64,000 nt of DNA. It comes from Silene latifolia. Taxonomy: Eukaryota; Streptophyta; Magnoliopsida; Caryophyllales; Caryophyllaceae. A model generated the notes under the pieces. The model did no database searches. It saw only the letters and a program-made list of their open reading frames with translations, and had not been told where the DNA came from. The stretch lies in NCBI RefSeq assembly GCF_048544455.1, contig NC_133536.1:23438152-23502151 (forward strand), given 5' to 3'. Of the stretch, positions 1 through 11,639 are shown piece after piece (position 1 is the first letter of the stretch; the number at the start of each line of letters is the position of its first letter). The position numbers and the translations under genes were made by a program.

Positions 1-180
1 TTACAATTACACTTTTTTCTATTACAATTACACTTATTTCTGTTACAATTACACTTTTTTTTGTTACAATTACACTTATTTCTGTTACAATTACACTTTT
101 TTACTTTAAAATTACACCTTTTTCGGTTAAAATTACACTTTTTCCTGTTAAAATAACATTTATCTCTATTAATGACTAAA
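1..180 (-). repeat. Minisatellite, AATTACAC orientation
   Basis: About eight units of roughly 21 bp built on AATTACACTTTTTTCTGTTA. This is the reverse complement of the array at 849-1160, so the two arrays form a long-range inverted pair inside A0. Confidence 0.9.
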
Positions 181-544
181 GTTACACTCTTGGACTAAAG
201 TTAGACAGACTAATTTGGACTATTTGGACAATTTGGACTAACTAATTTGGACAATTTGGACAATATGGACTAACTAATTTGGACTATTTGGACTAATTAA
301 TGGAGTTATTTACGACTAAATTGAATACAATATTTACAACTAAAATTGGACTAAAATTATACAATTTTGGACTGAAAATACACTATTTACGAATAATTTT
401 GAACTAATAATACACTATTTACGACTAAATTTAGAGTAAATTACACAATTTGAACTAAAGTTACACAATTCATTTATTTTGAGTCATTGAGATTGTGAAA
501 TTTCAATTATTGTCCACTAAAGTGTAACTTAGTAAATTGATAGT

Positions 545-1160
545 TTGTGTATCTTTTATCATTTTATGAGTGTAATTTTAGTCCAAAAAAGTGTAATTTT
601 AGTCCCAAAAAGTGTAATTTTAGTCTACAAATGGGTAACTTTAATCCACAAATGTATAACTTTAGTCTACAAAAGTGTAATTTTAGTCAACGAAAGTGTA
701 ATTTTAGTCCATAAAAGTGTAATTTTAATCCAAATTGTATAACTATAGTCCAAATTTGTGTATCTTTAGTCCAAATTGTGTAACCTGAGTCCAAATTGAC
801 AAATTTTAGTCCAAATTTGTGTAACTTCAGTCCAAATTGTTCTAACTTTTGTCCAAAAGCGTAACTTTAGTCATTGAGAAGGTAACCTTAGTAGAGATAA
901 ATGTAACTTTAATAAAGACAAGTGTAATTTTAAAGGAAAAAAGTGTAATTTTAACAGAAAAAAATGTAATTTTAACGGAAAAGTGTAATTTTAACACGAA
1001 AAAAAGTGTAATTTTAACAGAAAAAAGTGTAATTTTAACGGAAAAAAGTGTAATTTTAACAAGGAAAAAACTGTGATTTTAACCAAAAAAAAGTGTAATT
1101 TTAACGGAAAAAAGTGTAATTTTAACGGAAAAAAGTGTAATTTTAACCGATAAAGTAATT
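545..1160 (+). repeat. Minisatellite, GTGTAATTTTA orientation
   Basis: Imperfect 18-22 bp tandem units. At 545-850 the unit resembles GTGTAATTTTAGTCCAAAAA, and at 849-1160 GTGTAATTTTAACGGAAAAA. The GTGTAA core is the best conserved part. The open frames across it consist of repeated SVILT/SVILV-type peptides and are not genes. Confidence 0.9.
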
Positions 1161-1650
1161 TTAATAGATCCTAAATCACACAATACCAAAAGAAAATTTT
1201 AAATACGAAATTTGGCAAATATATATAACAAGACGGATATTAACAAAGTGATATCAACATAAAAAAAGTAAAAAATGAGATTTCATAACTAATAGATTTA
1301 GTACTATAATTTTAACCGGAAAAAAAGTGTAATTTTAACACAAAAAAGTGTAATTTTAACGGAAAAAAGTGTATTTTTAACAAGGAAAAAACTGTGATTT
1401 TAACCCAAAAAAAGTGTAATTTTAACGGAAAAAAGTGTAATTTTAACGAAAAAAAGTGTAATTTTAACGAAAAAAAGTGTAATTTTAACCGATAAAGTAA
1501 TTTTAATAGATCCTAAATCACACAATACCAAAAGAAAATTTTAAATACGAAATTTGGCAAATATATATAACAAGACGAATATTAACAAAGTGATATCAAC
1601 AAGAAAAAAGTAAAAAAATGAGATTTCATAACTAATAGATTTAGTACTAA
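1030..1650 (+). repeat. Tandem segmental duplication, about 341-bp offset
   Basis: About 270 bp, including minisatellite units, the word AATAGATCCTAAATCACAC and a unique AT-rich stretch (AAATTTGGCAAATATATATAA), occurs at about 1030-1300 and again at about 1372-1645. The two copies are nearly identical, so the duplication is recent. Confidence 0.85.
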
Positions 1651-2368
1651 AATCAAACTATAATTTGTAAAAATGTCAATAACCGGAAAAAAAAAGACCA
1701 AAACATGAAAATTGAAAAAAAAAAAAAACGGAAATGAACAAAAAAAAAACGGAGATGGGTAAAAAAAAAACAAAACATTAACTACAAAACGGAAATGAAA
1801 AAAAAAGACCAAAACATGAAAATTGAAAAAAAATAACAAAACGAAAATGAACAAAAAAAACGGGTCAATGAAAATTGATCTATTTTAGTAGATCTAAGAT
1901 TAAAATAAAAAAAAAACTCACAAAATTAAAACAATATTATATAGCAAGACAATATAAGGACAACAAAAAAAAATAAAAAGAACACCCAAACATCAAGTTT
2001 AAAAAAAAAAAAAAAATTAAATTAAAAAAATGACGTCGTGGCGGCGGCGGCAGCGGTGGTGGTGGCAGCGGCGGAGGTGGCGACTGTGGTGGTGTCCGGT
2101 GGGTGGTGGTAGGTGAATGAAGAATAGATGAGTAAATGATTTATTTGGATTTTTTGGGTTTTTTATTTGTTTGGTTTTTTGAGTTTTTTTTTTCTTGGGT
2201 TTTTTTTAGAGAATATGGAGAAGTGAGATATAGAGAGAGAATGAGGAGATGTGATAATGATCTTTTTTGTGTTTCATCCTATCCCTTCATTTTCAAAATC
2301 CAAAGGCTCACAATGAGACTTATGGACTCACATGTAAGAGGTGGACTTACATGATCTTATTACTATAA

Positions 2369-2387
2369 ATATATATATATATATATA
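2369..2387. repeat. (TA)n junction between A0 and B
   Basis: Uninterrupted AT/TA run. The terminal block of A0 ends on its left and that of B begins on its right (GGGTCGGGGTCAGGTGCGAA). Confidence 0.9.
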
Positions 2388-4969
2388 GGGTCGGGGTCAG
2401 GTGCGAACTAAAGTTCAGTACGAACCGTACGAACTAACTAAAAAACCACTCCTCCTATTACTTAAAAACCAACCCCCACTACTCTCCCATCCTCTTTCAT
2501 CCCGTACCTTCATGTACTGGCTTCTGCTGCCGCCGGGGAGCACCAACGACGACGGCGACGGACCGATCACTGCCCATATTCAGGTGCACTGCCGACGGCC
2601 ACCTCCGTGCACCACAAGTCACCTAACGACCCACTTTCTCCTAATACTTTCTTATCCCCATCCACCACCACTGACAACAGCCACCATAGCCTGATGCTGG
2701 GGTCACCCTCGACCAACCAAAAGTCGGAGAAGCGACGAGCACCTGCATCACTACTCTCGTCACTGTCGGCAACCGCGCGCTTCTCTTCTTCAACCATATT
2801 CATTCCTATCAATTCCTAGATCTAGTGATAAAACCGACTTCTATGGGCGCGGCGTCTATTGGAGGTTGTTGTGGGTTGGCGTTGGGTGGCAGCCGATAAC
2901 CAGATCTATTTAGGCAAAATGGAACCCTTTGAGAAGAATAAATTCGACATGACTGGTGTTTGTGGGGATTCCGGTTGACGACTGACGAGGTGGTGTTGGT
3001 TGTGGTTGGGCTGCGATGGTGTTGGTTATGGTTCTGACGAGGTTTCTTGTTGTGGATGGGGAAGCTCGTCGATGTCGCTGGCGCCATTTGAAGTGTCTGG
3101 TGATATCTTCGGCGCCTTTGGTGTTATTCACTGATATCTCTGGTGTCGTCAGAGGTGGGCGTTGATATTGTCGGTGGTTGTCAGGGACGTCACCTACTAT
3201 TGTGGTGGTGATGGGTGGGGATACACAAAATTATGCTCCAGGTACGCATAATACTACTCTAAGATACACAAATCGACAATTGTATCTGAATGTATAATAT
3301 ATGTATTTGGACTAAGTAATATGTGTATCTAGGTTAGATTGCATCTTTCTGGTAAAGAAGGTCTGAAATTATCAGCTTTAACTAATAGCATTACATCATG
3401 TGCTGAATGTTTGTTTCATCTTCGACATCCTAATTAATTGGTTAATATTTGCCAGGTAGGATATGGATGTCTACTACTTTTGGCTGCAGTTATAAGGACT
3501 CATGAATATGTTGCTTGTTGATTGCAGGCTAATTGCTAAATAAAGGCCAACAATGCCTGTTCTCTCAGTTGTGATCCCTCGTCTAAAAATAAACCAACTA
3601 AAATGGAGTTTTGCTGGTGCCTTTGAGGTATGGAGGCTTAAATCTTTAACTAATGCTATTACTTTGAAGAGATTAATCAGGAAGGGAATTCCTCCTGTTT
3701 GAAGGCCTAAGTTTTGGTTTACGTTGTCGGGTGCTGCAAAAACAAAAATCTACTGTGCCTGAGAGTTATTATGATGATTTGATTATGGCTACTGAGGGCA
3801 TGTAGACGCCTGTGACTAAAAGATTGATCAAGTGGGTTTGCTGGTTTTTTTTTTTCTTGTTTTGGCATATTTTTGATGCTATTGTTGTAGTGTCTTTTGT
3901 GAAGCTTGATTCATTGTTTGTGGTTGATTGTTTTATTGAGATACTTTAGCTGAATGATTGTTAGATTAATTGGCTTTTTTGTGGATGATAATGTTTTGTT
4001 TCTTGATATACCATGCTGTGTTTCTTGATCTTTCATTGTGTAATATGTATGAACAGGTTGATATTGTTGTAATGCGTGTATAATCGTAATTGGTCTCATG
4101 ACGCATTTGGTAATATGTTGGCGGTATTACATCTCCTTATTACAGTTTTTTACGTGTCTTCATTGAGATATCAATCCTTGGAAATTTAATTGTAGTATTG
4201 CAGCTTTCAAGTGTCAGACTATGTTACTCCGTCACTATGTTACTCTCGTACCCATGTCCGACACTCAATACTCCGATGTGGAAGGCATGGAATGACACCT
4301 GGACACTTCAATTTATGCCTTATATAAAAGATTTTTTTTATAACATAACAGAGTTTGACCCTTGGATATGCATCCTTGTTAGACACCTGAGTCAAATTCC
4401 AAGTTTTCGACTTGAAACCATTGTTTATGAAATTTTACGAGGCTATTAAACTCAAGCAAGAGTCACCATGTGATTTGTATTAGTTAATTGGTCCCATGCC
4501 ACTGTATTTTATGTTTTTATGCACCATCAAAGAATTCATGGCAACAGATGCCTAATTACTTGAGTACTATAATCTTGCATTTTCATGGACTTCATAAACT
4601 ATACGACTTCATCCAATTCCTAATGTGAAATGGATAAACGTATACTATTGTTATATATTTGCCATGAATATCTTTGAGCAAGTTTAAGCTTGGTTAAGCA
4701 TTAGAATTTTGATACCTTTATTCATTGATTTCTTGTATCTCTATAGGATTTGCCTCGAACGTTTCGTAGTGACCCATGGCTGAATTTGACAGGGCCATGC
4801 ATCTCTCCAGCATGTTCTTGTTGCATACTTATGTCGAGTGGCGGTTGCAGAAGTGCGAGGCAGTAGCTAGTATTGATGTTCCAAGAAATATATCTATCAA
4901 ACTTTAATGTATCTAATTTGTTGTTTCCAATACCCAAGAAGCAAAATTCATAAAATATGTAGTTAACTA

Positions 4970-5290
4970 AAGGTATGTGCCTATTAATTTAAAGGGGTGT
5001 ATGTAGGAACTTAAAGCAATGTATCTAATACTTTAAAGAAGTGTATCTAGCTAGCTAAAGGTATGTATCTAGTAATTTAAAGGGATGTATCTAGCAACTT
5101 AAAGAAATGTATCTAGTACCTTAAAAAAGTGTATCTAGCTAGCTAAAGGTATATACCTCGTAATTTAAAGGGATGTATCTAGCAACTTAAAGAAATGTAT
5201 TAGTACTTTAAAGAAGTGTATTTAACTAGCTAAAGGTATGTACCTAGTAATTTAAAGGGATGTATCTAGCAACTTAAAGGAGTCTATCCA
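4970..5290 (+). repeat. GTGTATCTAG minisatellite, first block in B
   Basis: Units of about 22-24 bp such as GTATCTAGCAACTTAAAGAA, with a higher-order period of about 110 bp. The block occupies the middle of element B. Confidence 0.85.
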
Positions 5291-5545
5291 TCCTAAACTA
5301 GGACGGGAAAGGGTTTAGGGTTGGATTAGGCCCCTACCCTAAACCCTTTCCCTTATTATCGGAATGGGGGTGTGGAAACAAAAACTAAACCCTAAAAATA
5401 AGGGTGAACCCTTTCCAAATCTAGCAACTTAATGGGGTCAAATGAGGGGATGGGTATTCTAAATTTAGAACGGGAAAGGGAGGGTTGGATTAGGTGGCTT
5501 CGCGTAGCCCTTGTTATTGGAACAAACAGGGTGAACCAGCTGCGA
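5291..5545. repeat. Degenerate AAAGGGTTTAGGG hairpin repeat in B
   Basis: GGGAAAGGGTTTAGGGTTGG is followed within about 35 bp by its inverse CCTAAACCCTTTCCC (5337-5351), giving a hairpin. A second, weaker GGGAAAGGGAGGGTTGGATT copy lies near 5484. The sequence is clearly related to the four 185-bp units at 17.0-17.7 kb in element D, although the elements otherwise differ. Confidence 0.75.
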
Positions 5546-5834
5546 GGGAGAATGAAATCATAATATGGTATGCATGTTACAAAGTAAAGGCCAATTAGGA
5601 ACCAAAAATTTTAGAGGGGATTGCTGTTAGATATGGTGTGCATGTGGCCAAGCAACTTCGTGTTCAAAAGACTTCATTAAAAAGACTATCATTAAAACGA
5701 CTCTTTATTGGTAGGTAATATGTCTAAAATCACATGTTGGTACTGGGCTGGATTTCAATATCCATGGAATAATCAGCTCAGCGGAGTATGGTTGTCAAAT
5801 TAATGGGTATATTCCTATATTAAGGACCAGGTAA

Positions 5835-6190
5835 TTAATGTGTATCTAACAAGGTAAATGAGTGTATCTAGCTTACCAGAGATGTGTATCTAGCTTACAA
5901 AGGCCTGTATCCAGCAAGGTAAAGGAGTGTATCTAGCTTGCTAGATATGTGTATCTAATAAGGTAAACAAGTGTATCTAACTTGTTAAAAACGTGTATCT
6001 AGTAAGGTAGAGGTATGTATCTAGCAGGGTAGAGGAGTATATCTAGCTAGAGATGTGTATCTAGTAAGGAGAACAAGTGTATCTAACTTGTTAAAGACGT
6101 GTATCTAGTAAGAAAAATTGGCATCACTTAAAAGATTGTTGGAGTGTATGTAGCTTGTTATAGATATGTATGTGGGAAGGTAAATGTGTG
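5835..6190 (+). repeat. GTGTATCTAG minisatellite, second block in B
   Basis: Units of about 22-24 bp such as GTGTATCTAGTAAGGTAGAG and GTGTATCTAACTTGTTAAA. The core is the same as in the block at 4970. Confidence 0.85.
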
Positions 6191-7014
6191 ATACATTTCT
6201 TGCTTTATACATAACCAAGATTGTTGGAGAAATTAAATAAAAAAAAAGCAATTACCAAAGAGAGAAAAAAATTAATTAAAGAGAGAAATCATATATGTCA
6301 AAGTAGACAAATTTTACGTAGACAAATTTTTGCCGTTAATTTTGTATTTTAATGAATAATTTATATGTTAATTTTGTATTTTAATGAATAATTTATATAT
6401 TTTTGTTGTTATAAAAGTTGTTTATTTTTATTTATCTAATGTTTTAATATCGTTAATGTAGATGACGGATGATTTCTCGTTCGATGATTCGTTTTTTGAC
6501 ATTGAATTTGATTAACAAAGTCTTGAATTTTTTTTTTAAGTTTGTTGTTTGAGAGGATTTGGGAGAGAATAGAGTAGAGAGAGGGTGAGCAAGGGTAGTG
6601 ATGGTCTTTTTTTTATAAAACGTCGACGATTCGTTACAAAACGTCGACGACGTTTCGCAAACCCCAAACATAACTGTCTAGTTATTTTTTATAAACCATG
6701 GTGGCAAAAACGACCTACCATATTATCATAGTCACTCGTTAGCTAGACTTCGTCATCACATTCCAACTCACATATAAATACCCCTCCCTTAGAGTTAATG
6801 ACAGATATGATAATCGACAAGTCTTGGAAGTTTCTTCCGATAAAAGTGCAACTCTTTACTGCATCAAGTTAATCATACAATAAACAAAACACTAGTACAA
6901 CAGTGCACATCAAATCGGAACTTGACTACAACAAGAACTCAACATCCAACAATGCTTTAGCTCCGTTATTTCCCATGACTACCACACTAAAGCTGCCCCC
7001 ACAACCACTCTAGA

Positions 7015-7372
7015 GTCTAGATACACATGTTAGTATCTCAGATACTCATATCAATACTATCGGATACACAACTCAATTTGTGTATCTAGAGTATTGATAT
7101 GTGTATCTGGGAGTATGGAGATGTGTACCTAGGGTCATATGTTGTGCATCCACCACCAAACCTGAATTACCACTACTAATTGTCGCCACCACCATTGTCA
7201 TGCCAGCAAGATTACCGGAAATGCTGATCTATCATGGACTGTCGGTATTGGTTAGAGGAAAACGAAGAACGCCACATATCTCAGATACTCATATCAATAC
7301 TACCGGATACATGTGTATCTAGTAGTTATACGAAGTGTATCTAGTAATTATACGAAGTGTATCTAGGGTGGT
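7015..7372. repeat. Scattered GTGTATCT / AGATACAC motifs, third block in B
   Basis: Several direct and inverted GTGTATCTAG-type words (AGATACACATG at about 7019, GATACACAAC at 7064, TGTGTATCTAG at 7079 and later). A duplicated ATATCAATACTA(T/C)CGGATACA stretch occurs at about 7049 and 7290. This appears to be a decayed extension of the subterminal repeats. Confidence 0.7.
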
Positions 7373-8294
7373 ATTTTGTGTATCCACTACCACCACCATC
7401 GCTGCCACCATCACCACCACTACTGATACCACCATCACCACTGCCCCCATCACCCTCATGGCCACTCCCCACGACCACCACCACTGACCTCACATTTCCA
7501 CCATTCCCCGCGACCACCACCGACCTCACCATTCGCCGCCGACAGACCCAACTTCACTAGCTGAAACTTGACACCACATAAAAAAGTTGATCAATAGTAC
7601 TCCGTATAGAATTAAGTTAATGTTAGGAATCGCAAAAGAATACCATACCATTTACATTTATTCGAATGTCAGTAAACTTGACACCACCACCGACCTCGCC
7701 CTCCACCGAGTCTCGTCATTTCCATTTAAATCTCCACCCACCACATAAAGCTACCTACACGACCACCACAACCCCCTTAGGAACTCTGGTGAATTCCCTC
7801 GACCACGCTGACGCCTGCGAGATGTAGATCTGGGTTGTTACTATCCAATTTCATCCTCTCTTCTACTCGAAAGACCCGACCCCATGCTAATCACCATAAT
7901 CCTGTATTCTCTCTCCTAGCCACGAAACCACCACACCCACGAAAACTACCAACACCGGAGAAGAAGCCCAAAGCCGGAGTTCCGACAATGGCAGAAAAGG
8001 TAAGGAAAATTGAGAGAGAAACTATTGTTGGCAATGGGAAAGGGGACGACCAGAGTAAGGATGGTCAGAGTCATGCGTTGGTGGTTGTCGGAGTTTCTAT
8101 GACGGTGCCAGATAATTGGGGATAGGACGATAGCAGTGAAGTTAGGGATGGGAATAATAGAGTAATTGAATGTCAGGTGGTGTATACTGTTGGGAAAGAT
8201 GAGTCTTTGTTGAGAAATGAAACGTGCACCTGTTAATTATCTTTTATAAGTTAGTTCGTACAGTTCGCACCGAACTATAGGTTCGCACGGGATC

Positions 8295-8299
<5 letters not shown>

Positions 8300-8344
<45 letters not shown>
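8300..8344. repeat. (TA)n junction between B and A1
   Basis: About 45 bp of pure TA dinucleotide separating the right TIR of B from the left TIR of A1. Confidence 0.95.
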
Positions 8345-8347
<3 letters not shown>

Positions 8348-8639
8348 AAAGATCAAGAGAATCCACCTCTTACATTTGAGTCCATAAGTTCCCTTTAGAG
8401 CCATTGGATGAGGAAGATAGAGGGTTGAGATTGAAAGCAAAAAGGAGGGATTAAAGCTCATTAAACACACTCTCTCACTACCTATACTAATTAATCACTA
8501 ACTCTTCCTAATTAACTACTAATTTAATATATATACTTTTCCAAACACCACTTCTCTCTCATATCTCATAATTTCACTCATTTTTTATCTCTCAAAAACC
8601 TCTCCTCTCTAAAAAACCAAACAAATTCAAAAACAAAAA

Positions 8640-9080
8640 AATCAAAAAATTTCCCCCCCTTTTCTCTCCAACCCAACCCACCGGTACCACCGCCTCCCGC
8701 CACACCACCACACAACCATAGCCCACATTCCCCACACAGCCGCACACCCCCCACACCCCACAGCCACCACACCGCCGCACACCCCACACCCCACAGCCAC
8801 CACCGCACACACGACCACCACCTCCTCTCCTTCCTTCCCCACACAGCCGCACACCCCACACCCCACCGCGACAACAACACCACCACGCACCTCTTCTCCC
8901 CTGCCTCACCACCACCACCGACGACCCACGACCCCAACATCACACGTCCACCACCGCACACACAAACAACCACGACCTCCTTCCTCCACCGCCTCACCTT
9001 CTTCCACTCCACCACACGACGACCACCAGCCGCCTCCTTTCCCACGGTCCTTCCAACTCCACCACGACCTTCCACCGCCC
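8640..9080 (-). repeat. CCACCACAC-rich low-complexity block
   Basis: CCACC/CACACCCC simple-sequence DNA that reads GGTGG-rich on the minus strand. Long open frames on the minus strand are Gly/Val/Trp-rich simple peptides in several frames at once, as expected from low complexity and not from a gene. Comparable G-rich blocks occur near one end of A0 and of A2, so this is a conserved module of the family. Confidence 0.8.
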
Positions 9081-9539
9081 TCCCCTTCTCTTTTTTCCAG
9101 ATCTGCCGCGGCTTTTTTTTTCTTTTTTTTCTTCTTTCTTCAATCTCACTGTGAAGAAGGTTTTTTTGTTTTGCAGTGAGTTTGTGTTTTTTTTTGTTGT
9201 TTTTTAATTGTAGATTTTTTCTTGTTGTTGAATGTGGTTGTTGCTGTTGTCTTTTGTTTTCTTATTTTTTGTTTTTTCTTCTTTTTCCTTCATGTCTTCT
9301 CAGATCTACCATTTTTTTTTTTATTTGGGTGTTTGTATTTTGGGTTTTTATACCCTTCAAATGTCTTGTAAATTAGTCTTGTTATACATATTTTTTCAAA
9401 GTTCCTTTATATTTTTTTCTTAGATCTTATTTATATGTTGTGAGATCTCATTTTTTAACTTTTTTCACTAAATTTTTTATAGTCTTGTAACTTTTTTTTT
9501 TTTTTTTCGAGTAAAAGTTGTGTTGGTGTTGTTGTGATG

Positions 9540-9869
9540 GTTGTTAAAATTACACTTTTTAACGCTAAAATTACACTTTTTTTGGTTAAAATTACACTTT
9601 TTAAACGCTAAAATTACATTTTTTTTGGTTAAAATTACACTTTTTTCTGTTAAAATTACACTTTTCTCCATTAAAATTACACTATTTTCTGTTAAAATTA
9701 TACTTTTTTTTTGCTAGAATAACACTTTTTTCGGCTAAAATTTCACTTTTTCTGCTAAAATTACACTTTTTGTTGTTGTTAGAATTACACTTTTTTCTGT
9801 TAAAATTACACTTTTCTTCATTAAAATTACACTTTTTCCTGTTAAAATTATACTTTTTTCTGCTAGAAT
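9540..9869 (-). repeat. AATTACAC minisatellite in A1, left part
   Basis: Roughly sixteen units of 19-22 bp such as TTAAAATTACACTTTTTTCT. The array was continuous with the one at 10411 before a hAT element inserted. Confidence 0.95.
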
Positions 9870-10410
9870 TAGGGGTGTAACCGAGCCGAGCCAAGCTCGA
9901 GCTTACCTATGATCGAGTTCGGCTCATATTATAAAATCCGAGTTCGAGCCCGAACCGAGCTCTTGAAATCAAGGCTTGGGATCGGCTCATATAATATTTT
10001 ACGAGTCCGAACCCGAGCCCGAACTTTTTTTGCATACTATTTTTTCGAGCATTATTTTAATTATAACGTAATTTTTGATTTAAAAATTCAAATTCAAACA
10101 AGAATATTATCTTTTTGTTAGCTTATAAGAACAATTATTATGTAATTTTACCTTATAAACTAATATTTTAATTTATTTACTTTAAAATTGATACAATTTA
10201 AGTAAATATATTGAAAAAATTAAGTAATTTTAAAAATAACGAGCTCAAACGAGCTCTCGAGCCGAGACTTAGTGTGCTCGAGCTCGGCTCAGTTTGGGCT
10301 CAGCTTAGTTCGAGCCCGAGCTCGAGCTCAGTTTGACCGAGCTCGCGCCGAGCTTTGACCGAGCCGATCCCGAGGGCTTGTCGAGCAGGCTCAATTCATT
10401 TACAGCCCTA
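9870..10410. mobile_element. hAT-type MITE in the A1 minisatellite
   Basis: 541-bp insertion beginning TAGGGGTGTAA and ending TTTACAGCCCTA. It is flanked by a perfect 8-bp target-site duplication GCTAGAAT (9862-9869 and 10411-10418). The interior is dominated by GAGCTCGAGCC-type direct and inverted words and could fold extensively. No transposase is encoded, so this is a non-autonomous hAT derivative. Confidence 0.92.
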
Positions 10411-11020
10411 GCTAGAATAACACTTTTTTCGGCTAAAATTACACTTTTTCTGCTAAAATTACATTTTTGTTGTTGTTAGAATTACAATTTCTTCTGTTAA
10501 AATTACACTTTTCTCCGCTAAAATTACACTTTTTTCTGTTAAAATTACACTTTTTTCTGCTAGAATAACACTTTTTTCGGCTAAAATTACACTTTTTCTG
10601 CTAGAATTACACTTACTACTATTGGACTAATGTTACACTCTCCATGGACTTGTCATATTCTCATATTCTCATTGGACTAATGTTACACTCTCAATGGACT
10701 AAAATTACATTCTCAGTGGACTGAAATTATACTTTTCTGGACTAAAATTACACTTTTCTGGACTAAAATTACATTCTCCTTGACTAAAAATAACAATCTC
10801 ATTGGACTGAAATTACACTTACTTGGACTAAAATAACACTTTTTGTCATTAAAATAACACTCGTAAAATGCTAAATTACAATAACTTGTGATAAAATTAC
10901 AAAAATTCAAAATATTATTCGTTAAAATCACTCGGAAAAGATTTAAGTTAAACTTGTAAAACGCTAAATTCTCGAAAATATTCCTTAAAATTACACTTTT
11001 TTCTGTTAGAATTACACTCG
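10411..11020 (-). repeat. AATTACAC minisatellite in A1, right part
   Basis: Continuation of the array at 9540. It changes gradually from TTAAAATTACACTTTTTTCT units to GGACTAAAATTACACTTTTC units (10620-10830) and then to degenerate copies. Confidence 0.9.
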
Positions 11021-11308
11021 TAAAATCCTAAAATGTCGAAAACTTGTCTCGAAAAAAAAAATGAAAAAACCGAAACAGGAAAAATGTTAACAAAATTTTC
11101 ACAAACTTTGAAGTATAAGACAAAATATGGTGTTAATTGTGTATGATAATGAATTAGTGAATGTATTATTAAAACTAGAGAGAGAAGTGAATTAATTAGT
11201 GTTAAGTGTGTTTTTTGCTTTCAATCTCAACCTTCCACCATGCATGATCCAAGGGATGTGGGAGGGACTTATGGACTCAAAATATATAAGGGACTTAGGA
11301 GAACTTTG

Positions 11309-11375
<67 letters not shown>
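11309..11375. repeat. (CT)n(TA)n junction between A1 and A2
   Basis: CT run of about 18 bp followed by about 48 bp of TA. The right end of A1 and the left end of A2 meet here. Confidence 0.95.
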
Positions 11376-11378
<3 letters not shown>

Positions 11379-11639
11379 GTAAGATCTAATGAGTCCACCA
11401 CTTCCATTGAGTCCATAAGTCCCTCTAAGGGCCATTGGATGGACTAAATGGAAGGTTGAGATGAATTTGATTAAAGACCATTAAAAAGAAAAGGAAAAAA
11501 ATGTGGATGGTTGGATTGAGATGGATGGTTGAGATTGAAAATTACCAAAAAAAATTACCACTAATCAAATTTCTACACACTAATTAATTTTTCTTTCTCT
11601 CTCTAGCCCCTAATTAATCAGTTTTGAGTTTTAGATTTC

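Larger units (their letters stand above)
1..2368 (+). mobile_element. Element A0, right part of a (TA)n-flanked TIR element
   Basis: Only the right part is in the window; the left end lies upstream. From left to right it has GTGTAATT-type minisatellites, an A-rich tract (about 1680-2030), a GGTGG-rich block (2033-2113), a T-rich stretch and a terminal block at about 2290-2365 containing ACTTATGGACTCA and GTAAGAGGTGGACTT. That block is the inverted counterpart of the left end of the element at 8345, and it abuts a (TA)n run. No coding sequence longer than repeat-derived frames is visible. The superfamily is uncertain. MULE-like is inferred from the neighbouring element D. Confidence 0.65.
2388..8297 (+). 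mobile_element. Element B, about 5.9-kb non-autonomous TIR element
   Basis: The left end reads GTGCGAACTAAAGTTCAGTA followed by CGAACCGTACGAACTAACT. The reverse complement of the right end (about 8247-8297) is GTGCGAACCTATAGTTCGGT followed by GCGAACTGTACGAACTAACT, a TIR of about 40 bp with a few mismatches. Both ends abut (TA)n, and the outermost bases are GGGTC... on the left and GGATCCC on the right (read inwards). The body has no convincing gene. It is a mosaic of G-rich and C-rich trinucleotide tracts (2530-3200, 7380-7560), gene-like debris (about 3320-3850) and GTGTATCTAG minisatellites. It is probably non-autonomous and may carry captured host fragments. Confidence 0.75.
8345..11326 (-). 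mobile_element. Element A1, about 3.0-kb TIR element, inverted relative to A0 and A2
   Basis: The left end (8345-8460) contains GATCAAGAGAATCCACCTC, GAGTCCATAAGTTCCC and GGTTGAGATTGAAAGCAAAA. The same words, inverted and with mismatches, occur at about 11218-11308 (GACTTATGGACTCAAA, GCTTTCAATCTCAACCTTCC). The C-rich block (8640-9075) lies next to the left end. In A0 and A2 a G-rich block lies next to the right end, so A1 is in the opposite orientation. The interior is minisatellite plus one hAT insertion. No gene is visible. Confidence 0.8.

Noticed and set aside
545-1076. Open frames with SVILV/SVILT-type repeated peptides
   Set aside because: They are frames through a 20-bp minisatellite whose unit length happens to keep frames open. 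Composition and periodicity are those of the DNA repeat.
8578-9075. Long overlapping Gly/Val/Trp-rich frames on the minus strand
   Set aside because: Several frames are open at once across CCACCACAC low-complexity DNA. There are no start context, domains or splice sites.
11192-11447. Frames encoding poly(Tyr-Ile) and Arg-Glu stretches
   Set aside because: Direct translation of (TA)n, (GA)n and (CT)n microsatellites. The same applies near 8237-8470, 13976-14237 and 14232-14471.
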